Assembly: GCF_050947335.1 (NCBI RefSeq)
Contig: NC_134991.1
Span: 1,054,001-1,118,000 of the forward strand
From: Megachile rotundata
Taxonomy: Eukaryota > Arthropoda > Insecta > Hymenoptera > Megachilidae
Reading direction: 5' to 3'
DNA: 64,000 nt
Shown here: piece after piece, positions 27,621 to 40,502 of the stretch
Position numbering within the stretch: the stretch's first letter is position 1
Layout: the number at the start of each line of letters is the position of its first letter
The notes under the pieces: generated by a model
The model's input: the letters and a program-made list of their open reading frames with translations, nothing else
Told to the model about the DNA's origin: nothing
The model's database searches: none
Position numbers and translations under genes: made by a program

Positions 27621-29036
27621 GGCCAAAATCGCAAAGGCCGAAATCCAAAGAGCCGAAATCCCAAACGCTAAAATTCCAAAGACCGATATCCCAAAGGCCG
27701 AAATCACAAGGCCGAAATCCCAAGGACCGAAATCCTAAACGCCGACATCCCAAAGGCCGAAATCCCAAAGGCCCAAATCCCAAGGGCCGAAATCCCAAAG
27801 GTCGAAATCCCAAAGGCCGAAATCTCAAAGGCCGAAATCCAAAAGGCCGAAATCGCAAAGGCCGAAATCCAAAGGGTCGAAATCGCAAAGGCCGAAATCC
27901 AAAGGGTCGAAATCCCAAACGCTGAAATTCCAAAGACCGATATCCCAAAGGCCGAAATCACAAGGGCGAAATCCCAAAGGCCGAAATCACAAAGGCCGAA
28001 ATCCCAAAGGCCGAAATCCCAAAGGCTGAAATTCGAAAGACCGAAATCCCAAAGGCCGAAATCTCAAAGGCCGAAATCCCAAAGGCCGAAATCCCAAAGG
28101 CCGAAATTCCAAAGGCCGAAATCCCAAAGTTCGAAATCACAAAGGCCGAAATCCCAAAGACCGACTTCCCAAAGGTCGAAATCCCAAAGGCCGAAATCCC
28201 AAAGGCCGAAATCCCAAAGGTCGAAATCCCAAAGGCCGAAATCCCAAAGGCCGCAATCCCAAGTGCCGGAATGCCAAGGTTCGAGATCCCAAAGGTCAGA
28301 ATCCCAATGGCCGAAATCTCAAAGGCCGAAATCCCAAAGGCTGAAATTCCAAAGGCCGAAATCCCAAAGGTCGAAATCCCAAAGGCGAAAATCCCAAAGG
28401 CCGCAATCCCAAGGGCCGGAATCCCAAGGGTCGAGATCCCAAAGTTCGAAATCCCAATGGCCGAAATCCCAAGGGCCGAAATCCCAAAGGCTGAAATTCC
28501 AAAAGCCGAAATCTCAAAGGCCGAAATCCCAGAGGCTGAAATCCCAAAGGCCGAAATCCAAAGGGCCGAAATCCCAAAGGTTGAAATTCCAAAGATCGAC
28601 ATACCAAACGCCGACATCCCAAAGGCCGAAATCCCAAAGGCCGAGATCCCAAAGGCTGAAATCCTAAGGGCCGAAATCCCAAAGGTCGAAATTCCGAAGG
28701 CCGACATCCCAAAGGCCGAAATCTCGAAGTCCGAAATCCCAAAGGCTGAAATCCCAAAGACCAAAATCAAAATAGCCGAAATTCCAAAGGCTGAAATTCC
28801 AAAGACCGACATCCCAAAGGCCGAAATCGCAATGGCCGATATCCTAAAGGCGGAAATTCCAAAGGACGAAATCCCAAACGCCGAAATCCCAAAAGGCCGA
28901 AATCCCAATGGCCGACATCCTAAGAGTCGAAATCCCAAAGGCCGAAATCCCAAAGGTACAAATCCCAACGGTCGAAATCCCAAAGGCCGATATCCCAAGG
29001 GCCCATATCCCAAGGGCCGAAATCCCAAGGGCCGAA
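27621..29036 (+). repeat. Satellite segment between the two 2.6 kb copies
   Basis: Same monomer. Includes a duplicated gccgaaatccaaagggtcg step near 27,861-27,905 and a 150-bp HOR near 28,256-28,410 related to those at 20.3, 22.3 and 26.7 kb. It then has a caatggccgatatcc module (near 28,831) with a single ggcccatatcccaag monomer near 29,000. No unique DNA. Confidence 0.85.
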
Positions 29037-31665
29037 ATCCCAAAGGCCGAAATCCCAAACGCCGAAATCCCAAAGGCCGAAATCCCAAAAGCCCAAATCC
29101 CAAGGGCCGAAATCCCAAAGGTCGAAATCCCAAAGGCCGAAATCTCAATGGCCGAAATCGCAAAGGCCGAAATCCAAAGGGCCGAAATCCCAAACGCTGA
29201 AATTCCAAAGACCGATATCCCAAAGGCCGAAATCACAAGGGCGAAATCCCAAAGGCCGAAATCCCAAAGGCCGAAATCCCAAAGGCCGAAATCACAATGG
29301 CCGATATCCTAAAGGCGGAAATTCCAAAGGACGAAATCCCAAACGCCGAAATCCCAAAAGGCCGAAATCCCAATGGCCGAAATCCTAAGAGCCGAAATCC
29401 CAAAGGTCCAAATCCCAACGGTCGAAATCCCAAAGGCCGATATCCCAAGGGCCCATATCCCAAGGGCCCATATCCCAAGGGCCGAAATCCCAAGGGCCGA
29501 AATTCCAAAGGTCGAAATCCCAAAGTCCGAAATCCCAAGGCCAAAATACCAAAGGCCGAAATCCCAAAGGCCGAAATCCCAAAGGCAGAAATTCGAAAGA
29601 CCGAAATCCCAAAGGCCGAAATTTCAAAGGCCGAAATACCAAAGGCCGAAATCCCAAGGGCCGAAATTCCAAAGGTCGAAATCCCAAAGTCCGAAATCCC
29701 AAGGCCAAAATACCAAAGGCCGAAATCCCAAAGGCCGAAATCCCAAAGGCCGAAATCCCAAAGGCAGAAAGTCGAAAGACCGAAATCCCAAAGGCCGAAA
29801 TTTCATAGGCCGAAATCCCAAAGGCCGAAATCCCAAAGGCCGAAATCCCAAACGCCGAAATCCCAAAGGCCGAAATCCCAACGGCCCAAATCCCAAGGGC
29901 CGAAATCCCAAAGGTCGAAATCCCAAAGGCCGAAATCTCAAAGGCCGAAATCCCAAAGGCCAAAATCGCAAAGGCCGAAATCCAAAGGGCCGAAATCCCA
30001 AACGCTGAAATTCCAAAGACCGATATCCCAAAGGCTGAAATCACAAGGCCGAAATCCCAAGGGCCGAAAACCTAAACGCCGAAATCCCAAAGGCCGAAAT
30101 CCCAAAGGCCGAAATCCCAAAGGCCGAAATCCCAAAGGCCGAAATCCCAAAGGCCCAAATCCCAAGGGCCGAAATCCCAAAGGTCGAAATCCCAAAGGCC
30201 GAAATCTCAAAGGCCGAAATCGCAAAGGCCGAAATCCAAAGGGCCGAAATCCCAAACGCTGAAATTCCAAAGACCGATATCCCAAAGGCCGAAATCACAA
30301 GGGCGAAATCCCAAAGGCCGAAATCCCAAAGTCCGAAATCCCAAAGGCCGAAATCCCAAAGGCTGAAATTCGAAAGACCGAAATCCCAAAGGCCGAAATC
30401 TCAAAGGCCGAAATCCCAAAGGCCGAAATTCCAAAGGCCGAAATCCCAAAGGTCGAAATCACAAAGGCCGAAATCCCAAAGACCGACTTCCCAAAGGTCG
30501 AAATCCCAAAGGCCGAAATCCCAAAGGCCGAAATCCCAAAGGCCGAAATCCCAAAGGCCGAAATCCCAAAGGCCGAAATCCCAAAGGTCGAAATCCCAGA
30601 GGCCGAAATCCCAAAGGCCGTAATCCCAAGGGCCGGAATCCCAAGGTTCGAGATATCAAAGGTCAGAATCCCAATGGCCGAAATCTCAAAGGCCGAAATC
30701 ACAAAGGCTGAAATTCCAAAGGCCGAAATCCCAAAGGTCGAAATCCCAAAGGCCGAAATCCCAAAGGCCGCAAACCCAAGGGCCGGAATGCCAAGGTTCG
30801 AGATCCCAAAGGTCAGAATCCCAATGGCCGAAATCTCAAAGGCCGAAATCCCAAAGGCTGAAATTCCAAAGGCCGAAATCCCAAACGGCGAAATCCCAAA
30901 GGCGGAAATCCCAAAGGCCGCAATCCCAAGGGCCGGAATCCCAAGGGTCGAGATCCCAAAGTTCGAAATCCCAATGGCCGAAATCCCAAGGGCCGAAATC
31001 CCAAAGGCTGAAATTCCAAAAGCCGAAATCTCAAAGGCCGAAATCCCAGAGGCTGAAATCCCAAAGACCGAAATCCAAAGGGCCGAAATCCCAAAGGTTG
31101 AAATTCCAAAGATCGACATACCATAGGCCGAAATCACATAGGCCGAAATACCAAAGGCCGAAATCCCAAAGGCTGAAATCCTAAGGGCCGAAATCCCAAA
31201 GGTCGAAATTCCAAAGGCCGACATCCCAAAGGCCGAAATCTCAAAGTCCGAAATCCCAAAGGCTGAAATTCCAAAGACCGACATCCCAAAGGCCGAAATC
31301 ACAATGGCCGATATCCTAAAGGCGGAAATTCCAAAGGACGAAATCCCAAACGCCGAAATCCCAAAAGGCCGAAATCCCAATGGCCGAAATCCTAAGAGTC
31401 GAAATCCCAAAGGCCGAAATCCCAAGGTCAAAATACCAAAGGCCGAAATCCCAAAGGCCGAAATCCCAAAGGCTGAAATTCGAAAGACCGAAATCCCAAA
31501 GGCCGAAATTTCAAAGGCCGAAATCCCAAAGGCCTAAATCCCAAAGGCCGAAATCCCAAACGCCGAAATCCCAAAGGCCGAAATCCCAAAGGCCCAAATC
31601 CAAAGGGCCGAAATCCCAAAGGTCGAAATCCCAAAGGCCGAAATCTCAAAGGCCGAAATCCAAAA
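29037..31665 (+). repeat. ~2.6 kb higher-order repeat, copy 2 (paired with 25022-27620)
   Basis: Second copy of 25,022-27,620, 30 bp longer because of two added consensus monomers near 30,530, which also create the perfect six-monomer run at 30,503-30,592. The 150-bp-spaced markers lie at 30,627, 30,777 and 30,927. Few substitutions are visible (for example aaacggcg for aaacgtcg near 30,887, and a TAA-creating ggcctaaat near 31,531). Confidence 0.88.
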
Positions 31666-34600
31666 GGCCGAAATCGCAAAGGCCGAAATCCAAAGGGTCG
31701 AAATCCCGAACGCTGAAATTCCAAAGACCGATATCCCAAAGGCCGAAATCACAAGGGCGAAATCCCAAAGGCCGAAATCACAAAGGCCGAAATCCCAAGA
31801 ACGAAATCCCGAAGATGAATTCCCAAAGGGCCGAAATCCCAAGGGCCGAAATCCCAAAGGCCGAAATCCCAAAGGTCCAAATCCCAACGGTCGAAATCCC
31901 GAAGGCCGATATCCCAAGGGCCCATATCCCAAGGGCCGAAGTCCCAAGGGCCGAAATTCCAAAGGTCGAAATCCCAAAGGCCGAAATCCCAAAGGTCCAA
32001 ATCCCAAAGGCTGAAATTCCAAAGACCAACTACCCAAAGGCCGAAATGCCAGAGGCCGAAATCCCAAAGGCTGAAATCCCAAAGGCCGAAATCCAAAGGG
32101 CCGAAATCCCAAAGGCTGAAATTCCAAAGATCGACATACCAAAGGCCGAAATCCCAAATGTCGAAATCCCAAGAACGAAATCCCGAACGATGAATTCCCA
32201 AAAGGCCGAAATCCCAAGGGCCGAAATCCCAAGGGCCGAAATCCCAAAGGCCGAAATCCCAAAGGTCCAAATCCCAACGTTCGAAATCCCGAAGGCCGAT
32301 ATCCCAAGGGCCCATATCCCAAGGGCCGAAACTCCAAAGGTCGAAGTCCCAAAGGCCGAAATCCCAAACGTCCAAATCCCAATGGACGAAATTGCAAAGG
32401 CCGAAATCCCAAAGTCCGAAATCCCAAAGGCTGAAATTCGAAGGACCGAAATCCCAAAGGCCGAAATCTCAAAGGCCGAAATCCCAAAGGCCGAAATCCC
32501 AAAGGTCGAAATCCCAAATGCCGAAATCCCAAAGGTCGCAATCCCAAGGGCCGGAATACCAAGGTTCGAGATCCCAAAGGTCAGAATCCCAATGGCCGAA
32601 ATCTCAAAGGCCGAAATCCCAAAGGCTGAAATTCTAAAGGCCGAAATCCCAAAGGTCGAAATCCCAAAGGCCGAAATCCCAAATGCCGCAATCCCAAGGG
32701 CCGGAATCCCAAGGGTCGAGATCCCAAAGTTCGAAATCCCAATGGCCGAAATCCCAAGGGCCGAAATCCCAAAGGTTGAAATTCTCAAAGCCGAAATCTC
32801 AAAGGCCGAAATCCCAGAGGCTGAAATCCCAAAGGCCGAAATCCAAAGGGCCGAAATCCCAAAGATTGAAATTCCAAAGATCGACATACCAAAGGCCGAA
32901 ATCCCAAATGTCGAAATCCCAAGAACGAAATCCCGAACGATGAATTCCCAAAAGGCCGAAATCCCAAGGGCCGAAATCCCAAGGGCCGAAATCCCAAGAG
33001 CCGAAATCCCAAAGGCCGAAATCCCAAAGGTCCAAATCCCAACGTTCGAAATCCCGAAGGCCGATATCCCAAGGGCCCATATCCCAAGGGCCGAAGTCCC
33101 AAAGGCCGATATCCCAAGGGCCCATATCCCAAGGGCCGAAATCCCAAGGGCCGAAATTCCAAAGGTCGAAATCCCAAAGTCCGAAATCCCAAGGCCAAAA
33201 TACCAAAGGCCGAAATCCCAAAGGCCGAAATCCCAAAGGCGGAAATTCGAAAGACCGAAATCCCAAAGGCCGAAATTTCAAAGGCCGAAATCCCAAAGGC
33301 CGAAATCCCAAAGTCCGAAATCCCAAAGGCCGAAATCCCAAACGCCGAAATCCCAAAGGCCGTAATCCCAAAGGCCCAAATCCCAAGGGCCGAAATCCCA
33401 AAGGCCGAAATCTCAAAGGCCGAAATCCCAAAGGCCAAAATCGCAAAGGCCGAAATCCCAAAGGTCGAAATCCCAAAGGCCGAAATCCTAAAGGCCGATA
33501 TCCCAAAGGCCGAAATCACAAGGGCGAAATCCCAAAGGCCGAAATCCAAAAGGCCGAATTCCCAAAGGCTGAAAATTCGAAAGACCGAAATCCCAAAGGC
33601 CGAAATCTCAACGGCCGAAATCCCAAAGGCCGAAATTCCAAAGGCCGAAATCCCAAAGGTCGAAATCACAAAGGCCGAAATCCCAAAGACCGACTTCCCA
33701 AAGGTCGAAATCCCAAAGGCCGAAATCCCAAAGGCCGAAATCCCAAAGGCCGAAATCCCAAAGGTCGAAATCCCACAGGCCGAAATCGCAAAGGCCGTAA
33801 TCCCAAGGGCCGGAATTCCAAGGTTCGAGATATCAAAGGTCAGAATCCCAATGGCCGGAATCTCAAAGGCCGAAATCCCAAGGGCCGAAATTCCAAAGGT
33901 CGAAATCCCAAAGTCCGAAATCCCAAGGCCAAAATACCAAAGGCCGAAATCCCAAAGGCCGAAATCCCAAAGGCTGAAATTCGAAAGACCGAAATCCCAA
34001 AGGCCGAAATTTCAAAGGCCGAAATCCCAAAGGCCGAAATCCCAAAGGCCGAAATCCCAAAGGCCGAAATCCCAAAGGCCGAAATCCCAAAGGCCGAAAT
34101 CCCAAACGCCCAAATCTCAAAGGCCGTAATCCCAAAGGCCCAAATCCCAAGGGCCGAAATCCCAAAGGTCGAAATCCCAAAGGCCGAAATCTCAAAGGCC
34201 GAAATCCCAAAGGCCAAAATCGCAAAGGCCGAAATCCAAAGGGCCGAAATCCCAAACGCTGAAATTCCAAAGACCGATATCCCAAAGGCCGAAATCACAA
34301 GGCCGAAATCCCAAAGGCCGAAATCCTAAACGCCGAAATCCCAAAGGCCGAAATCCCAAAGGTCGAAATCCCAAAGGCCGAAATCTCAAAGGCCGAAATC
34401 CCAAAGGCCGAAATCGCAAAGGCCGAAATCCAAAGGGCCGAAATCCCAAACGCTGAAATTCCAAAGACCGATATCCCAAAGGCCGAAATCACAAGGGCGA
34501 AATCCCAAAGGCCGAAATCTCAAAGGCCGAAATCCCAAAGGCCGAAATTCCAAAGGCCGAAACCCCAAAGGTCGAAATCACAAAGGCCGAAATCCCAAAG

Positions 34601-35389
34601 ACCGACTTCCCAAAGGTCGAAATCCCAAAGGCCGAAATCCCAAAGGCCGAAATCCCAAAGGCCGAAATCCCCAAGGTCGAAATCCCAGAGGTCGAAATCC
34701 CAAAGGCCGTAAACCCAAAGGCCGTAAACCCAAGGGCCGGAATCCCAAGGTTCGAGATATCAAAGGTCAGAATCCCAATGGCCGAAATCTCAAAGGCCGA
34801 AATCCCAAAGGCTGAAATCCCAAAGGCCGATTACCAAAGGTCCAAATCCCAACGGTCGAAATACCAAAGGCCGATATCCAAAGGGCCGAAATCCCAAAGG
34901 CTGAAATTCCAAAGGCCGTAATTTCAAAGGCCGAAATCCCAAAGGCTGAAATCCAAAAGGCCGAAAACCAAAGGGCCGAAATCCCAAAGGTTGAAATTCC
35001 AAAGATCGACATACCAAAGGCCGAAATCCCAAAGGCCGAAATCCCAAATGTCGAAATCCCAAAGGCTGAAATTCGAAGGACCGAAATCCCAAAGGCCGAA
35101 ATCCCAAAGGCCGAAATCGCAAAGGCCCAAATCCCAAGGGCCGAAATCCCAAAGTTCGAAATCCCAAAGGCCGAAATCACAAGGCCGAAATCCGAAAGGC
35201 CGAAATCTCAAAGGCTGAAATCCCAAAGGCTGAAATTCGAAAGACCGAAATCCCAAAGGCCGAAATCTCAAAGGCCGAAATCCCAAAGGCCGAAATCCCA
35301 AAGGCCGAAATCCAAAGGGCCGAAATCCCAAAGGCCGAAATCCCAAAGGCCGAAATCCCAAAGGTCGAAATCCCAAAGGCCGAAATCCA
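31666..35389 (+). repeat. Mixed-module region rich in the divergent gaacgaaatcccgaa module
   Basis: Same monomer with three copies of the most divergent internal module (gaacgaaatcccga followed by agatgaattc or acgatgaattc) near 31,799, 32,172 and 32,907, each followed by single ggcccatatcccaag monomers. 33,837-34,300 carries the ccaaggccaaaatacc and aaacgctg modules. A perfect six-monomer consensus run lies at 34,017-34,106. 34,700-34,740 has two gccgtaaaccc monomers in tandem. No unique DNA. Confidence 0.85.
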
Positions 35390-36470
35390 AAAGGCCGCAA
35401 TCCCAAGGGCCGGAATCCCAAGGGTCGAGATCCCAAAGTTCGAAATCCCAATGGCCGAAATCTCAAAGGCCGAAATCCCAAAGGCTGAAATCCCAAAGGC
35501 CGGAATCCAAAGTGCCGAAATCCCAAAGGCTGAAATCCCAAAGGCTGAAATTCGAAAGACCGAAATCCCAAAGGCCGAAATCCCAAGGGCCGAAATCCCA
35601 AGGGCCGATATCCCAAAGGTACAAGTCCCAAACGCCGAAATCCCAAAGGCCGAAATCCCAAATGTCGAAATCCCATTGGATGAATTCCCAAAAGGCCGTA
35701 ATCCCAATAGTCGCAATCCCAAAGGCCGAAATCCCAAGGGCCGATACCCTAATTTCGGAAATTCCAAAGGCCGAAATCCCAAACGCCGAAATCCCAAATG
35801 TCGAAATCACAAGGCCGAAATACCAAAGGATGAACTCCCAAAAGGCCGAAATCCCAAAGGTCGAAATCGCAAATGCCGAAATCCCAAAGGTCCAAATCCC
35901 AAGGGCCGAAATCCCAAAGGTAAAAATCCCAAAGGCCGAAATCCCAAATGCCGATATCCCAAAGGCGGAAATTCGAAAGGCCGAAATCCCAAAGGATGAA
36001 TTCCCAAAAGGCCGAAATCCCAAAGGCCGAAGTCCCAAAGGCCTAAATCCCAAGGGCCGAAATCCCAAAGGTAAAAATCCCAAAGGCCGAAATCCCAAAT
36101 GTCGAAATCCCAAGGCCGAAATCCCAAAGGCCGAAATCCAAGGGGCCGTAATCCCAAAGGCTGAAATTCCAAAGACCGACATCCCAAAGGCTGAAACTCC
36201 AAAGACCGAATTCCCAAAGGTCGAAATCCCAGAGGCCGATATCCCAAAGTACGAAATCCCAAAGGCCGAAATCCAAAGGGCCGAAATCCCAAACTTCGAA
36301 ATCCCAAAGGCCGAAAGCCAAAGGGCCGAAATCCCAAAGGCTGAAATTCCAAAGGCCGAAATCTCAAAGGCCGAAATCCCAAAGGCTGAAATCCCAAAGG
36401 CCGAAATCCAAGGGGCCGAAATCCAAGGGGCCGAAATCCCAAAGGCCGAAATCCCAAAGGCTGAAATCCC
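35390..36470 (+). repeat. ~1.0 kb higher-order repeat, copy 1 (paired with 40503-41492)
   Basis: Shares module order with 40,503-41,492: gtcgagatc, gccggaatccaaagtgcc, ggtacaagt, cattggatgaattcc, ataccctaatttcgg, gaactccc, ggtaaaaatc and aaagtacgaaatc. The offset is 5,112, then 5,127 after one monomer, then about 5,020 after a deletion in the later copy near 41,140-41,240. The rare aaagtacg and ataccctaa variants confirm descent from one unit. Confidence 0.82.
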
Positions 36471-37029
36471 AAAGGCCGCAATCCCAAGGGCCGGAATCCC
36501 AAGGGTCGAGATCCCAAAGTTCGAAATCCCAATGGCCGAAATCTCAAGGGCCGAAATCCCAAAGGCTGAAATTCCAAAAGCCGAAATCTCAAAGGCCGAA
36601 ATCCCAGAGGCTGAAATCCCAAAGGCCGAAATCCAAAGGGCCGAAATCCCAAAGGTTGAAATTCCAAAGATCGACATACCAAAGGCCGCAATCCCAAATG
36701 TCGAAATCCCAAGAACGAAATCCCGAACGTTGAAATCCCAAAAGGCCGAAATCCCAAGGGCCGAAATCCCAAGAGCCGAAATCCCAAAGGCCGAAATCCC
36801 AAAGGTCCAAATCCCAACGTTCGAAATCCCGAAGGCCGATATCCCAAGGGCCCATATCCCAAGGGCCGAAGTCCCAAAGGCCGATATCCCAAGGGCCCAT
36901 ATCCCAAGGGCCCATATCCCAAGGGCCGAAATCCCAAGTGCCGAAATTCCAAAGGTCGAAATCCCAAAGTCCGAAATCCCAAGGCCAAAATACCAATAGC
37001 CGAAATCCCAAAGGCCGAAATCCCAAAGG
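36471..37029 (+). repeat. Satellite segment with divergent module and cccatatcc runs
   Basis: Same monomer. Contains gtcgagatc (150-bp HOR family), gatcgacata, the gaacgaaatcccgaacgttg module near 36,712 (variant of the gatgaattc form), and cccatatcc runs of one and then two monomers near 36,850-36,915. Confidence 0.85.
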
Positions 37030-38470
37030 CTGAAATTCGAAAGACCGAAATCCCAAAGGCCGAAATTTCAAAGGCCGAAATCCCAAAGGCCGAAATCCCA
37101 AAGGCCGAAATCCCAAAGGCCGAAATCCCAAAGGCCGAAATCCCAAACGCCGAAATCCCAAAGGACGTAATCCCAGAGGCTGAAATCCCAAAGGCCGAAA
37201 TCCAAAGGGCCGAAATCCCAAAGGTTGAAATTCCAAAGATCGACATACCAAAGGCCGAAATCCCAAATGTCGAAATCCCAAGAACGAAATCCCGAAGATG
37301 AATTCCCAAAGGGCCGAAATCCCAAGGGCCGAAATCCCAAGAGCCGAAATCCCAAAGGCCGAAATCCCAAAGGTCCAAATCCCAACGGTCGAAATCCCGA
37401 AGGCCGATATCCCAAGGGCCCATATCCCAAGGGCCGAAGTCCCAAGGGCCGAAATTCCAAAGGTCGAAATCCCAAAGGCCGAAATCCCAAAGGTAAAAAT
37501 CCCAAATGTCGAAATCCCATTGGATGAATTCCCAAAAGGCCGTAATCCCAATAGTCGCAATCCCGAAGACCGAAATCCCAAGGGCCGATATCCTAATTTC
37601 GGAAATTATAAAGGCCGAAATCCCAAACGCCGAAATCCCAAATGTCGAAATCACAAGGCCGAAATACCAAAGGATGAACTCCCAAAAGGCCGAAATCCCA
37701 AAGGTCGAAATCCCAAAGGCCGAAATCCCAAAGGTCCAAATCCCAAAGGACGAAATTCCAAAGGCCGAAATCCCAAATGCCGATATCACAAAAGCGGAAA
37801 TTCCAAAGGCCGAAATCCCAAAGGATGAATTCCCAAAAGGCCGAAATCCCAAAGGCCGAAATCCAAAAGGCCCAAATCACAAGGGCTGAAATCCCAAAGG
37901 TAAAAATCCCAAAGGCCGAAATCCCAAATGTCGATATCCCAAGGTCGAAATCCCAAATGCCGAAATCCAAAGGGCCGAAATCCCACACGCTGAAACTCCA
38001 AAGGCCGAAATCTCAAAGGCCGAAATCCCAAAGGCTGAAATCCCAAAGGCCGATTACCAAAGGTCCAAATCCCAACGGTCGAAATACCAAAGGCCGATAT
38101 CCAAAGGGCCGAAATCCCAAAGGCTGAAATTCCAAAGGCCGAAATTTCAAAGGCCGAAATCCCAAAGGCTGAAATCCAAAAGGCCGAAAACCAAAGGGCC
38201 GAAATCCCAAAGGTTGAAATTCCAAAGATCGACATACCAAAGGCCGAAATCCCAAAGGCCGAAATCCCAAATGTCGAAATCCCAAAGGCTGAAATTCGAA
38301 GGACCGAAATTCCAAAGGCCGAAATTTCAAAGGCCGAATTCCCAAAGGCTGAAATCCAAAAGGCCGAAAACCAAAGGGTCGAAATCCCAAAGGTTGAAAT
38401 TCCAAAGATCGACATACCAAAGGCCGAAATCCCAAAGGCCGAAATCCCAAATGTCGAAATCCCAAAGGCT
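37030..38470 (+). repeat. ~1.4 kb higher-order repeat, copy 1 (paired with 38873-40450)
   Basis: Repeats at an offset of 1,843 bp from 38,873; the offset grows to 1,978 after nine extra monomers near 39,790-39,930 in the later copy. Includes the gaacgaaatcccgaagatgaattc module (37,280), a palindromic aatttcggaaatt (37,595) and a tandem pair of a 180-bp (12-monomer) sub-unit marked by gccgaaaacc at 38,183 and 38,363. Confidence 0.88.
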
Positions 38471-38872
38471 GAAATTCAAAGGACCGAAATCCCAAAGGCC
38501 GAAATCCCAAAGGCCGAAATCGCAAAGGCCCAAATCCCAAGGGCCGAAATCCCAAAGGTCGAAATCCCAAAGGCCGAAATCACAAGGCCGAAATCCGAAA
38601 GGCCGAAATCTCAAAGGCTGAAATCCCAAAGGCTGAAATTCGAAAGACCGAAATCCCAAAGGCCGAAATCTCAAAGGCCGAAATCCCAAAGGCCGAAATC
38701 CCAAAGGCCGAAATCCAAAGGGCCGAAATCCCAAAGGCCGAAATCCCAAAGGCCGAAATCCCAAAGGCCGAAATCCCAAAGGACGAAATCCCAAAGGCCG
38801 AAATCCCAAAGGCCGCAATCCCAAGGGCCGGAATCCCAAGGGTCGAGATCCCAAAGTTCGAAATCCCAATGG
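38471..38872 (+). repeat. Satellite linker between the two 1.4 kb copies
   Basis: Same monomer; about 27 units. 38,500-38,700 resembles 35,090-35,300 (offset about 3,403, shared ccgaaaggccgaaatctc), and it ends in a 150-bp-HOR fragment (gccgg, gtcgagatc, gttcgaaatc). No unique DNA. Confidence 0.82.
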
Positions 38873-40450
38873 CCGAAATTCGAAAGACCGAAATCCCAAA
38901 GGCCGAAATTTCAAAGGCCGAAATCCCAAAGGCCGAAATCCCAAAGGCCGAAATCCCAAAGGCCGAAATCCCAAAGGCCGAAATCCCAAACGCCGAAATC
39001 CCAAAGGACGTAATCCCAGAGGCTGAAATCCCAAAGGCCGAAATCCAAAGGGCCGAAATCCCAAAGGTTGAAATTCCAAAGATCGACATACCAAAGGCCT
39101 AAATCCCAAATGTCGAAATCCCAAGAACGAAATCCCGAAGATGAATTCCCAAAGGGCCGAAATCCCAAGGGCCGAAATCCCAAGAGCCGAAATCCCAAAG
39201 GCCGAAATCCCAAAGGTCAAAATCCCAACGGTCGAAATCCCGAAGGCCGATATCCCAAGGGCCCATATCCCAAGGGCCGAAGTCCCAAGGGCCGAAATTC
39301 CAAAGGTCGAAATCCCAAAGGCCGAAATCCCAAAGGTAAAAATCCCAAATGTCGAAATCCCATTGGATGAATTCCCAAAAGGCCGTAATCCCAATAGTCG
39401 CAATCCCGAAGGCCGAAATCCCAAGGGCCGATATCCTAATTTCGGAAATTATAAAGGCCGAAATCCCAAACGCCGAAATCCCAAATGTCGAAATCACAAG
39501 GCCGAAATACCAAAGGATGAACTCCCAAAAGGCCGAAATCCCAAAGGTCGAAATCCCAAAGGCCGAAATCCCAAAGGTCCAAATCCCAAAGGACGAAATT
39601 CCAAAGGCCGAAATCCCAAATGCCGATATCACATAAGCGGAAATTCCAAAGGCCGAAATCCCAAAGGATGAATTCCCAAAAGGCCGAAATCCCAAAGGCC
39701 GAAATCCAAAAGGCCCAAATCACAAGGGCTGAAATCCCAAAGGTAAAAATCCCAAAGGCCGAAATCCCAATTGTCGATATCCCAAGGCCGAAATCCCAAA
39801 GGCCGAAATCCAAATGGCCGAAATCCCAAAGACCGACATCCCAAGGGTCGAAATCCCAAAGGCTGAAACTCCAAAGACCGACTTCCCAAAGGTCGAAATC
39901 CCAGAGGCCGATATCCCAAAGGTCGAAATCCCAAATGCCGAAATCCAAAGGGCCGAAATCCCACACGCTGAAATTCCAAAGGCCGAAATCTCAAAGGCCG
40001 AAATCCCAAAGGCTGAAATCCCAAAGGCCGATTACCAAAGGTCCAAATCCCAACGGTCGAAATACCAAAGGCCGATAGCCAAAGGGCCGAAATCCCAAAG
40101 GCTGAAATTCCAAAGGCCGAAATTTCAAAGGCCGAAATCCCAAAGGCTGAAATCCAAAAGGCCGAAAACCAAAGGGCCGAAATCCCAAAGGTTGAAATTC
40201 CAAAGATCGACATACCAAAGGCCGAAATCCCAAAGGCCGAAATCCCAAATGTCGAAATCCCAAAGGCTGAAATTCGAAGGACCGAAATTCCAAAGGCCGA
40301 AATTTCAAAGGCCGAAATCCCAAAGGCTGAAATCCAAAAGGCCGAAAACCAAAGGGCCGAAATCCCAAAGGTTGAAATTCCAAAGATCGACATACCAAAG
40401 GCCGAAATCCCAAAGGCCGAAATCCCATATGTCGAAATCCCAAAGGCTGA
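38873..40450 (+). repeat. ~1.6 kb higher-order repeat, copy 2 (paired with 37030-38470)
   Basis: Second copy of the 37,030-38,470 unit, expanded by 135 bp (nine monomers) near 39,790-39,930. The 180-bp sub-unit is again present as a tandem pair (gccgaaaacc near 40,160 and 40,340). The palindromic module is at 39,438, exactly 1,843 bp after its partner. Confidence 0.88.
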
Positions 40451-40502
40451 AATTCAAAGGACCGAAATACCAAAGGACGAAATCCCAAAGGCCGAAATCC
40501 CA

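Noticed and set aside
31380..33365. 661-codon + strand ORF
   Set aside because: Pentapeptide polymer from the array; it begins at an ATG made by the common caatggcc variant and not at any promoter or ribosome-binding context.
35807..37852. 681-codon - strand ORF mixing FGISA, WDFGL and LGFRP
   Set aside because: It is the reverse reading of the same monomer, with no gene-like composition or conserved domain.
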